64,000 bases of DNA from Neoarius graeffei (lineage: Eukaryota; Chordata; Actinopteri; Siluriformes; Ariidae), in contig NC_083570.1 in NCBI RefSeq assembly GCF_027579695.1, positions 98,730,463-98,794,462 of the forward strand, written 5' to 3'. Shown here in pieces: positions 13,701-26,743 of the stretch. The notes beneath the pieces were generated by a model. That model saw only the letters and a program-made list of their open reading frames with translations, searched no databases and was not told the DNA's origin. Position 1 is the first letter of the stretch. The number at the start of each line of letters is the position of its first letter. A program made the position numbers and the translations under genes.

Positions 13701-16700
13701 ATCTCCTTCCTTCATGGTGGCTGCCATTTTTCTGTGCCGCACGGCGCATGCGCAGAGCTGATTCCATTCTATATTCTGCGCGGAATGCAGGGCTTTCCAC
13801 AAGTGCCGGCTGCCGGACACACAATTAAGTCCAGCCGGCTACTTTAATGACTATTATTTTTGTAGCCCACAGGCTCTAAATATTAATTTTCAATTTTAAT
13901 AAAATTAAATGTTTATCTAACGGACTGACAATTATGTCAAACTGAACTGCACTCATTTAAGTTGTGATTCGCGCTGTTTGTACCGATAACCACAAACTCC
14001 CCGCCGACTTCGTTGATGAAGGGAGAGTAACTCATCCGCAGCCCCGACATGCGGTGTGTGCGCGCGCACTCGGCGGAGGCAGTAGTGTGTCGGAGGGAAC
14101 AGAAGCAGAGATAACACTTATTTTGTCTCCGGTAAACCAGTCTTCTCTCGTTCAGTTCCGTGCTGGCATCAAAAGACACCGTTGGTTGTAAATGAAGCCA
14201 AACTGAGTGGTTGGAGTGTATTTTCATACACAAATGGAGAAATGTTCGCTGAGTGTGTAATTGTGTAGCCCCACTGCAGACCGTTGTCGTTGTTAATTCA
14301 TAGCATGCTCAGCTGCGTGAATGTGTCATGCACCGAAAATAAGAGATTTACAAGCCAGGAACGCCTCATGATGCAATACGCAAGAAAAGAAAGAAGATTT
14401 ACTGCCATTTTACTTTGTATCTGAGTAAAGTGAATAAATAAATGGTCTGTGGAAAATACATTTAATCCTGGGAACTGCGTGCACAGGAGTTTATTTTGTG
14501 TTTACTCCCCCTGGCTGGCTACTTATTTGTCATGGCTGGCTAGTATGAGCCTTAGTGGAAAGCCCTGGGAATGCGTAAATGTCAAGTTCGATTTTAGATT
14601 TACGAACCCGAAAAAAATGTCGAAAAACCGGCGTTAAAAAAAAAATTTCAACCGCACAAACGGCACTCACCCGGCCGGTGGACCGGAAACAGAACATTTT
14701 TTAATAATGGCCCTATCTAGCTATCTGTCTATCTATCCAGGGAGTCTCAAGGCACCTCCATTACTTCCATACAGGAAGTATAGAAGACTCAAACTGTTGT
14801 TGTACACAAAATGCTTAGAGATCTATTTCCACAAGTACAGAAATACCACCTCAGCCTCACAGAAAACTTCTCCGCAGTGCCTTCTGGACAGATAGCAAAC
14901 TAGGTGTGAAACTTTCACTCAAATGCTCTGTGTGCTACATCCTGCACCACCGTAATTAAACCACGCCTACCTCGGTCACCGTGCTGACTGAATAAGACTA
15001 TTCAAAATGCAGAGCGTCTCTGTAACCTAAAGAGTTTACACTCTGCAGTTTGAAATACCTGCGTTACCGCACCGCGCTACGACGGCTCTTAACAAGCCTG
15101 ATTGTGTTTTTACAGAGAAGAAAAGAAGTTAGGGTTATTGCTGGGTTTCAGTCACGTGACTTTTCTTAGCGGTTTTACCCGAAGTGAAATAGCTGGTGGT
15201 CTAAACAAACAACTAGCGATAAGTTATCAGAGCACGCTCGTAATCTAGAAGCCACTGCTGGCTTTAGATCTATTCAGAAGATTGCTGTGTGCAATGGAAT
15301 CGACCCCTACAGTCTGGGAAAGAAGGATTTGTCATACGATCTCGAAAACTACCCTTCAGTCGAGTTCCCCGACATCTCGAACTGTCTGGTGTTGCAGACG
15401 TCCTTCTACACCGCAAAACAGATGAAAGCGTGGAAGAGTATGGAGGCTTACAACTTTTTTGTATGTGGCTGGGTAAAGGACCTCGCTATCAAGTCACTGC
15501 CCAATGAATCCTGTATTGTTTTTGCCCGTGTAAGTATGTTTTTTTTTTGTTTGTTTGTTTTTTTTAAGCTTTATAACGAAGCGCAAACAAACAACAGTCG
15601 GCTTGATTCTCACTTGTGTTGGCTCTTATCTCTCAGCTAAATCATTCACAAAGATCATCAGAAACCCCTTTAAAGACCTGGATCTTAGTTAAACAAGACG
15701 GAGAAGTGATCACGGCGCATTGTAACTGTACGGCTGGGGAAGAATTCTGTCATGACCTTCACGCATATGGACTTTGTGAGGAGGAAACAAAGAAACAGCC
15801 GGGGACTTTAGCGCTTCGTGACTAAAAAAAAGTAGCGTAAAATAACGACACGTAGCAAGAAAAGTACTTGGAAAACACTAAGGCCGTAGCTGAGAGGGAA
15901 ATACAAACCTTTCACCAAGTGATCACTGCAAACTCGAGCACGCTTCGACTCGGCTCCCTTCGATTTCAATCAGAGCCACCTTTCTCCACGTCTTTTTGTG
16001 AAATCCTGTGTTCGTTCACCCTTGTTTATTAGTTCACGGCGAACCCTGAAGAAACTTTTATCAGTTTCACGATTTGATCGATTCGAACAACGCACGCATG
16101 AGGCATTTTTCTTGCGAGCGATGCAGCTTCTCCGTACAAACGCTTTGTCAACTGAGCTTCGGTAGACCGCCAGCTAAAGATTTGAACAACTAATGAGGCG
16201 GATGTGACGTCACGTGAAACCCAGCAATTGAGGAGTCTGGTAAGTCTGATCACGTGTTGTGAAAAGCGCAATTTTTTTGCGGCATGAAGTGGGGTTTGTT
16301 CAGTGGCCCACACGTGTCAATCTTGGAGTGAAGTTGTAAATATTTTATATTTATATACACTCACTGGCCACTTTAATAGGAACTTGTTGTTGATTGTCAG
16401 ATTGCTGTTCTTGGCTGCAGGAGTGAATCCCAATATGTTCTTCTGCTGTTACACTACCGTTCAAAAGTTTGGGGTCACTTTGAAATGTGCTTATTTTTGA
16501 AAGAAAAGCACTGTTCTTTTCAATGAAGATCACTTTAAACTAATCAGAAATCCACTCTATACATTGCTAATGTGCTAAATGACTATTCTAGCTGCAAATG
16601 TCTGGTTTTTGGTGCAATATCTCCATAGGTGTATAGAGGCCCATTTCCAGCAACTCTCACTCCAGTGTTCTAATGGTACAATGTGTTTGCTCATTGCCTC

Positions 16701-19700
16701 AGAAGGCTAATGGATGATTAGAAAACCCTTGTACAATCATGTTAGCACAGCTGAAAACAGTTGAGCTCTTTAGAGAAGCTATAAAACTGACCTTCCTTTG
16801 AGCAGATTGAGTTTCTGGAGCATCACATTTGTGGGGTCGATTAAATGCTCAAAATGGCCAGAAAAATGTCTTGACTATATTTTCTATTCATTTTACAACT
16901 TATGGTGGTAAATAAATAAAAGTGTGACTTTTCATGGAAAACACAAAATTGTCTGGGTGACCCCAAACTTTTGAACGGTAGTGTGTATACTGAGATGCTT
17001 TTCTGCTCACTACAGTTTTAAAGAGCTGTTATGATTTACTATATCCTTCCTGGCAGCTCGAACCAATCTGGCCATTTGGTGTTTGTTTCCACCCATAAAA
17101 CTATCAGCCACTCAATTTTTCCCATTCTGATGTTTGAAGAAGTGAACATTCCTTTCCTTTCCTGAAGCTCTTGATTTGTATCTGCATGATTTTACGCATC
17201 GTGCTGCTGTCAAGGGATTGGTCGATTAGAGAACCGCATAAAACAGCAAGTGGATGGGCGTTCCTAATAAAGTCTCCGGTGAGTGTAATAATAATCTTCC
17301 TTGACCACGAGTTGGCCTAGTGGTGAGCGTGTCCACCTCTCGACCTGGAGATCATGAGTTCTACTCATGGTTGGGTCATTCCAAAGACCATCATAAAAAT
17401 GCTTCCTACTGCCATCTGGTGAGATACGGCGCAATACAGATATGAGTAGGGAGTCAATCAATCTCTCACGGCTACTGGAGGACCAGTGCGACCCCCCCCC
17501 CCCCCCCCCCCCGGTAACCTCTAGCCGTGTAATAGGCAAGAGACTGAGAGCTATAGAAACAGAGATCAGCGCCGCCCAATGTGCCTTGTGGCATGGAAAG
17601 GACTTTTATTTTATTTTAAATCTTCCATCCGCTCAGGCATTTGTTTACGGATTACGGCTAATAACAGACCGTGCGACCCGTCCTCCATTTATACGCCGCC
17701 ATTTCTTTTGTTTATAATTGAATGATTAGTTTATTGGTCTTAATTTATGGCTCTTTGTTGATTTTTCATGTTTTTAACAACTGGTTTTCACGAAATGTTC
17801 TCAGTGGTACTCTTAGTCCCTGAGCTGGTGAACTAGCATGAGGATGTGTTTTTGACTCCAAAGCAATGCTACAAGTCGCACTGGATAAGAGCGTCTGCTA
17901 AAAGTTGTAGAATGTAATAAAAATGAGCAGTTTAAACTTGAAGTATTCTGGATATAAAAGTGCAGTAATCTGTGCAAATTGTATGATTTGAAGTCGATCA
18001 AGTCGAGGTTTACATTAGTTAGTTTTATTATCCCCCACTGGCCGAAAGGCCCGAAGGGGGATTATGTCGTGGCGATATCCGTCCATCCCGGGAAGGGTGC
18101 TCATCTTCTGAAATCAACTCCTCTCATAATTTTTGGAGGAATTTCACGGAACTTGACGAGGCATTGTTATATGTCAGTAATACGCATCTTGCAATTTCGT
18201 TCAATTTGGTCACATTTTATCAGAGTTACAGCCCTTGATTAACAAAATTATACTTGGACAATTTCATGAGAGTGTGTTTTCCTTTTGAAATCAACTCCTC
18301 TCAATTTTTGGAGGAATTTCACGAAACCTGGTTAAAGGCCTTGTTGTATGTCTGTAGTGCGCAAGTTGTTTTGTTCAATTCAGTCGCATTTTCCCAGAGT
18401 TACAGCTCTTGATTAACAACCTTGTACTTTCACAATTTCGTGAAGGTGTGCTCGCCTTCCGACATCAACTCCTCTCACAATTTTTGGACGAATTTCTCGA
18501 AGCTTGGCAAAAGCCCTTGTTATATGACGGTAAGACGCATATTGCGATTTAATTTCGTTTGTGAAAATTTTCCCAGAGTTTTGACCCTTGATTAAATAAC
18601 TTTGACAATTTCATGAGGGTGTACGCTCTTCTGAAATCAACTCCTCTCACACTTTGTGGAGGAATTTCACCAAACTTGGCAAAAGGCTTTGTTATATGAC
18701 AGTTATACGCATATTGAAATTTCGTTTAATTTGGGCAAATTTTCCTAGAGTTATGCCCTTCATTATTAACAAACTTGTACTTTTGGCAATTTCATCAAGG
18801 TGTGCTTGCTTTCTGAAATCAACTTCCCTCACAATTTTTATCCCCCGCTGGCCGAAAGACCCGAAGGGGGATTATGTCGTGGCGATGTCCGTCCGTCCCG
18901 GGAAGGGTACTCGCCTTCTGAAATCAACTCCTCTCACAATTTGTGGAATAATTTCATGAAACTTGACAGGATTCTTTGTTATATGTCGGTAATACGCATA
19001 TTGCAATTTCGTTCAGTTTTTAGATCTATCTGGGTATGACCTAGCAAGAGTTCGAACGGTGGCAAGATTGACCTCTATTTGACGACTTTTAATTGGGTCA
19101 GAGGTCAGGAAATATGAACTCGCACAACGTTTTGGTTGTTAATATCAATGCTCACCCACCAAATTTATGTGTTATGTAGGTTTGCCGAGGGAACGTTTGT
19201 GGTGTTGTTATCCATCCAAAGGTGATTCAAGATTCATGCAACTTTTAAACTGGGTCATAGATTTGAAAATATGAACTTGCATAACTTTTTCAGTGAATCA
19301 AACTGGATGTGACCTACAGACATTCAGGAAATTTTCCAAAAGCAACAATTACATTCTCCATCAAACTGCTCAGCCAGGGGCATCTGTGCTCCTTTGGACA
19401 CGCATATAGTTTTAAATTTGATGTCCGCAACACGTTTCAGAAAAGTTGGGACAGGGGGTAACAAAAGACTGAAAAAGTTGTCATGCTTAAAAAAAAAACT
19501 AACTAATTTGGTTAATTGGTAGCAGGTCAGTAACATGATTGGGTATAAAGAGCATCCCAGAGAGGCGGAGTCTCTCAGAAGTAAAGATGGGGAGGGGTTC
19601 ACCACTCTGCGAAAGACTGCGTGGGCAAACAGTGCAACAATTTAAGAATAACGTCTCTCAATGTAAAAATGCAAAGAATTTGTGGATCACATCATCTATG

Positions 19701-22700
19701 GTACGTAATATCATTAAAAGGTTCAGAGAATCTGGAGAAATCTCTGTATGCAAGAGACAAGGCTGAAACCTGACATTGGATGCGTGTGATCTTCAGGCCC
19801 TCAGGCGACACTGCATTAAAAGCAGACACGTGCCTGGAGTGGAAATCACTGTATGGGCTCAGGAACACTTCAGAAAACCATTGTCTGTGAAATCATTACT
19901 CCATCCACAAATGCAAGTTAAAACCAGACATAAACAACATCCAGAAACACCGCCTTCTCTGGGCCCGAGCTCTTTTACGATGGACTGAGGCGAAGTGGAA
20001 AATTGTCCCGATGTCTGATGAATCAAAAGTAGAAATTCTTTTTAGAAATCATGGACACCACGTCCTCCAGGCTAAAGAGGAGAGGGACCATCCGGCTTAT
20101 CAGTGCACAGTTCAAAAGCCAGCATCTTTGATGGTATGATGGTGCATTAGTGCACATGACATGGGTAGCTTGTACATCTGGGAAGGCATCATTAATGCTG
20201 AATGATATATACACGTTTCAGAGCAATATGCTGCCATCCAGACTAAATCTTTTTCAGAGAAGGCCTCCCTTCTTTCAGCAAGACAATGCCAAACCGCTTT
20301 CTGCACATATTAAAACTGCATGGCTCCATAGTAAAAGAGTCCAGGTGTTAAACTGGCCTGCAGTCCAGTCCTGTCTCCCATTTAAAACATTTGGCACATT
20401 ATGAAGCGCAAAATACGACAAAGGAGACCCCGAACTGCTGAGCAACTGAAATTGTATATCAGGCAAGAATGGGACAATATTCCTCTTTCAGAACTACAGC
20501 AATTGGTCTCCTCAGTTCCCAAACGTTTACAGAGTGTTGTTAAAAGTAGAGGTGATGCAACGCAGTGGTAAACACGCCCCTGTGGCAACTTTTTTGAAAC
20601 GTGTTGCTGACATCAAATTCAAAATGAGCATATATTTTTCAAAACATAAAATTTCTCAGTTTTAACATTTGATACACTACCGTTCAAAAGTTTGGGGTCA
20701 CTTTGAAATTTCCTTATTTTTGAAAGAAAAGCACTGTTCTTTTCAACGAAGCTCACTTTAAACTAATCAGAAATCCACTCTATACATTGCTAATGTGGTA
20801 AATGACTATTCTAGCTGCAAATGTCTGGTTTTTGGTGCAATATCTCCATAGGTGTATAGAGGCCCATTTCCAGCAACTCTCACTCCAGTGTTCTAATGGT
20901 ACAATGTGTTTGCTCATTGCCTCAGAAGGCTAATGGATGATTAGAAAACCCTTGTACAATCATGTTAGCACAGCTGAAAACAGTTGAGCTCTTTAGAGAA
21001 GCTATAAAACTGACCTTCCTTTGAGCAGATTGAGTTTCTGGAGCATCACATTTGTGGGGTCGATTAAATGCTCAAAATGGCCAGAAAAATGTCTTGACTA
21101 TATTTTCTATTCATTTTACAACTTATGGTGGGAAATAAAAGTGTGGCTTTTCATGGAAAACACTAAATTGTCTGGGTGACCCCAAACTTTTGAACGGTAG
21201 TGTATGTTGTCTTTGAGCTATTTTCAATGAAATATAGGGTTTCCATGATTTGCACATCGTCACATTTCTGTTTCTATTTACAGTTTACAGAGTGTCCCAA
21301 TTTTTTTGGAATTGTGGTTGTATTTTCATCGAGAACAGTTCAGATTCCCAAAAAAAACCCTTTTTTTTTTTTTTAAATATAAAATACATTTCTAAGTACA
21401 AGAAATACGAGGACGTATACTGTATTTAGAGTATTTGAACTGTTTAATAAATCAATACTGTTTCTCACCTCTTTAAACTTGGCCTCTATACTTATAGGTG
21501 GATATACAGTTTACTGGAAAATATAGGATCCATGAGCAGCCAGGGAGCCTTCAACTCCTGACATGGAAACCTCAGTCATACACCACATGTTAATGGGTTC
21601 AAAAGTGGGGAAAAATATAATTAAACACGTATATGATTTCCTGACTGGAAAGCTTTTGGGAAATTTGGCCCTATTTTTTTTTTTTTTTTTTTAATTTAAG
21701 CCATTGTATACGGTTGTGATTTGTGTCAGTGTTGTAGTAATTGTGAAAACTGTACTCTCTCTTCAGGGTCTTCCTGTCAGCTCACACTTTATCAAACACA
21801 GTTCACTTCATGTTACTTTTTTTATTTTTACTTGCTTATATGTGTACACACACACACCGATCACTCATCAGTCCTGTCTCTTACATTCTCCTACCAAGCA
21901 CTGATCTGTCTCCTTTCTCAGCTGCATCTCAAACAAAACACACATCAGTGGCTTCCCCCGTTTCAGTACGCTTTTTAACATGCCCTTGTGGAATCCCCTC
22001 TCTCGGTCTTATGTGCCACGACGCTCTACGACTTTATTAACCGAGCTGGGCTTTGGTAGATCGCTCCTTGAAGGCCCAAGAGATCAAGTCTACATTCGCA
22101 AAAACATTTCCAAGCATGTTCCGATCTGGCAGTTTCCTTTTCAAAGTAATAATAATTTTTAAAAATTTTTAATAAAGCTGTGCGTAAATAACCCAGTTTC
22201 CATTAACCTGCTAAAGGCACAAGTTAAAGTGCATATCACGGGTAAATTCAGGAGCGAGATCAGTGTAATTCGCCTATTTTATATTAAACTTTGGTCAAAT
22301 ATCTGTCACATTTTGCATTTTGTGCAATTTTTTTACCTTGCGCAATACCAGAAAAATTCAGTTGAAATCGAGCCATTTGAGGCGAATTGGTCCGCCTCTG
22401 AAAAAACTTGCCATTTGGATTTCCCGGGAAACACTGATTTTCGTGACGTCGCGTGCGGGACGCCTCCCTCTGAATCCTACGTCAGCGCTGGTTTGTTTAC
22501 GACCTGGTGGTTTTCTGCAAATTTCTTCAACGTTATCGCGTAATTATTAAAATGGTTAACAGATGTATCGTAGGAGGGTGTAGCAACACCAATCTTGATG
22601 GGATTAGTACTCATCGCTTCCCAAAAGACCAGACAATGAGAGAGAAATGGGAGCGCTTGGTGTACACAGGCTGTGCACTGAAACCGTGCAAAGCTCGCGC

Positions 22701-25700
22701 AGCCTGCTGGCGCTTCCACAGGTGACGTCACGAATCTGGCTCCAGACTCCCTTGGAATTTTTCCAGACGCGTTTTGTGATTTTATTTTTTTCTGCTGTAG
22801 ACAGATGGCCTTGTGCAGAATTATCCTTCTGGATGAGTGTGTAAAGGGACATACTTTCATATAAAAAAAAACACGAAATTGGTCCAGAATATGCACTTTA
22901 AAATCCCAAACTATAAAACAAGTAACGGAAACATAAATTTTGAGACAAAAAACTCTTTAAAAAAAGTTATACGAACAAACGTATGAGGTGATTTATTTAT
23001 TTATTTTTTTTCCCCAGATGATTCGACAAAGCAATATTTTTATCCCCCGCTGGCCGAAAGGCCCGAAGGGGGATCATGTTGTGGCGATGTCCGTCCATCC
23101 CGGGAAGGGTACTCGCATTCTGAAATCAACTCCGCTCACAGTTTTTGGAGGAATTTCATGAAACTTGTCCGGATTCTTTGTTATATGTCGGTAATACGCA
23201 TATTGCAATTTCGTTCAATTTGGTCACATTTTACCAGAGTTATGGCAGAGTTGCCAGCGGGGGATATTGTGCTCTCAGAGTGCTCTTGTACAAAATTGAA
23301 ATGGAAACATTTTTCACATTTTAAGTCACATGACACAAAGAGGAACAAAACCAACGCAAAGCGTCGTGCTACATTTATCAGGTCTTCAGTATCCGTCACT
23401 ATGTTTAATTGGAATCAGTATCACGAGAGAAGAAAACACAGGTTTAATCACACTTCAAGGAAATGCAGACCGTCGCTTCTATTTTGCGCAAAACTGCAGT
23501 GGAAACTGGGCTAATCATTTTGTAGGCCAAAATTAAATACAGATTTTAGCTTGATTTGGTAACGTAACACAGGTTTTCCTCTTATTTCTGTGCTCATGTT
23601 GATAAATGCCTGATGACCCTAAGCCATAACTACATCATCGCTTGTTTACCACAGTGCGTTATGGGCGATACCTGCGGTCAGCTCCACCGTATTGTTTACT
23701 TTCGCCTTTGTTAAACACTGCATTGTTGTGTCTAACCGGTTTTAACCATGCCGCCTAAAGTGAATTGCTGTGTGCCTTACTGTGTCTCCACAACAAAGAG
23801 AACATGGAATTTGAGCTTTTATCAGCTGCCAGTTGAGAAGAAGAGAAGAAAGAAATGGATGTTTAATCTGCAGTGAAACCCTTCGAACTGAATCGAAATG
23901 GGCGTGTTTGTAGCTTACATTTCTCTGGTGGGAAAAAGACAAACTTAAACTGTGACCCAGCAATATTTCCATGGTCTGCGGAATGGCCTTCAGTTATAGA
24001 AGATTATAACAATCGACACTGTTCATCATCTGAAACTAGCGATATTCCAAAACCTGTACAACAAAGAAGCGTTCTTCGGCCTTTGCCTCTCAATGTGCCG
24101 AAGCACTCGGCAGCCGAACGAGTCTGTCGGACCAATAAAACTCCCAAACCACCAAGGGTTCTCTTTCGGGTATGGATAACGTTCAGTATACCTCACGAGT
24201 GGCGTTTATTAATGCGTCACCATCTGGGTCACATACGCATCGACTTGATCCACTGTTTCTTAAGTCCTTCACCCTGTAAAACACACAAGTTCAATCCGTA
24301 TTCAACAAATAAATTCAGATTAGACTTACAAATTAGTTTATTTCTTAAGATTTGACTAGATGTAGCAAAATGTTTCAAAGTTAGGAATTAAATTATTTCA
24401 GAGAGGCGACATACAATTCCCGATATTCAGATAGATTTGTTTTCGTCAGTGCAATATACGTCCTCAGAAATAAGACATTCTGAGATTTGATGCCGTTGTT
24501 GTACAGTGCGGTAGACTCGGTCTAGACTCTTTACCGTCTCACCAAGCTTAATTTAGATTCTGATTTTCCTGCCGTAAACCCTCGACATGTTCTCCACCTC
24601 TTTAAATCACCAATTTCATTGTCTTTCACGACACAGCACAATAAAATCGCTCCTCTCACGTAAAATTAAAGGGGAACTGAAGGTAATTTTTTTTTCTAAA
24701 TCAAAATTCTATTTCCCTCATTTTATTAAATTTCGGAATGCATTTTTGATCGCTATTTTGTCGCTGCTATGGCAAGTTATGAGTGTTTGAAATACGCTCT
24801 GTAATATATCAGTCCATATGTCAAAGCAACAGCCGTAAACGAGATTTGTTGAGACCTGTGCGAGACATCGTAGGACGGAAGTAAAACGTACAGCGGAAAT
24901 CAAAAAGTGACCAACCCTGTGTCTGAAATCGCTCACTCGTTCACTACTCTCTATATAGGGAATTACTATATAGAGGACTATAGAGTGAGCTCATTGGTAA
25001 AATGAAAAAAAAAAAAAAAACGCTTTTGGACACTACTCCATCGCGCCGGTATTTACGTAATTACTGTCACACAATTAAAACGTGCCAGATCAGTCAGCTG
25101 GTGGGTTTTCAAAATAATAAATACATGCTGTATTTTTGTGATAAATCCATATTATACTGAGCGTATTTCCCACATTAATCAATACAAAGTACCTGCAGCT
25201 TTCAGTTCTTTTAAATCAAGGCTGAATCCTTTCTTCTTTGCCGCTGCCTTTTATTAAATCAAATTTGAGATTTTTAATTTGATTTCTTTCAGCGCGACCA
25301 CAATGCATGATGGGATATATTGCTTTGGTTAGTGACCATCGCTGTACACTACTTTTCGTGATGCATTGTGGGATACTTTTGAGTGCACTATATAGGGTGT
25401 AAATAATCCTCACTAAGGTTTCAGACAGCACGACAAAATGGCGTCCTCACTATATAGTGAGTAGGGAGCGATTTCGGACACAGGGCAACATCTGCCAACG
25501 TTGTCAAAAGACATGCGCCCTCTTCGGAACGCTGACGTGATCAAGCCGGAAGTTTTGATAGCAATCAGGAAAGTTTGAAAAAAGTAGGCAGTAATCGTCA
25601 TTTAAACTCGTTTTTGTGCAATATTTCGTTTGGAAAAGAGTTTTCAAAATGGCGGCGCTGAAACTTCACGTTTCGAAGTCTCGCACAAGTCTCATGAAGA

Positions 25701-26708
25701 TCACGCGGATAAGCGACGCCTGCCGCGGACCAAACGAACTAAATTCAACACGGCTAAAAACCGAACAGGCCGATAAGTATAATATTTAATTGCAATTAGT
25801 TGCCAATACGAGTCACGATATAAGGTTACTAAAACCGAAAACGTAATTGAATAACACGTTAATTAAGAAATAAAGCAAGTTTAAAAATGACTTCAGTTCT
25901 CCTTTAATCTAACATCCGTTGTATCATTCAACTACTGACCCCGGCTATCCCCCCACAATGCATTGCGGTAAACAAGTGATGGCGTTATGCTTGAGGGCTA
26001 ATAGCACAGCTGATTTGCATTTGCCGACGCCCACAAAACTCCATAAAAGGCAAAAAGCTCACAGCGACCTGAAAACAACTGAGAACTGCATCCGGGACGT
26101 AACTCAGGCACAGACACACGGGTGCCGTTACTTTCATCCTCGTTGAATGGCTTGACTTGGCTTTCTTTGGGATTGGTTTCTAATCAGTTGACTGATTTTT
26201 CATGAAATTTGTGCCTGCAGTTGAAATACGTCCGTGTACAATAGCGAGTCTCTGAATTTACAAAAACTCCGAGCTCCCGTAGGATACGGATTTTTTTTTT
26301 CCTGAACTAACTAGATTTTCATGAATAGTTCTATGATAATTTCTTGTGTAAATGCTCCTGTGAACAATTTTCGAATAAATAAATTCGTATCCGGTTCGAT
26401 AACCGAGGTTTGAGTGTAAAGCTGTCTGTATATCGAAACAGGAGCGATAAAATTGGACGCGTTTAAAAAATATATCGTCATCACGCAGCTGCTCCCGAGT
26501 TCTCGTTTGTCTCATTGATAAAATGTCAGTGTAAAGAAAGTAGACTGTGCGTGTATGTTCGTGGGTCCCTGCTGAAAAATCCACTCGGCGCGACGCCTTC
26601 CTCCGCAGAGCCGTGCGGGATGGGGTGTTGACAAGGGCGTGACAGAAAGCACACTGAAACACACCGTTTTTCTCTTTCGCTTTCATTTCCATCCCGCCCT
26701 TCACTGAG

Positions 26709-26743
<35 letters not shown>

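Larger units (their letters stand above)
19412..21320 (+). mobile_element. Decayed Tc1-like transposon with nested MITE
   Basis: Related to the element at 3928-5532 but the left outer end is missing. The right end is ...GGAATTGTGGTTG followed by TA. The transposase is interrupted many times. A MITE occupies 20675-21202. Confidence 0.8.

Noticed and set aside
13464..13820. 118-codon frame shared by copies A and B
   Set aside because: Both copies are the same transposon; no recognised domain. Conservation reflects recent common origin, not selection.
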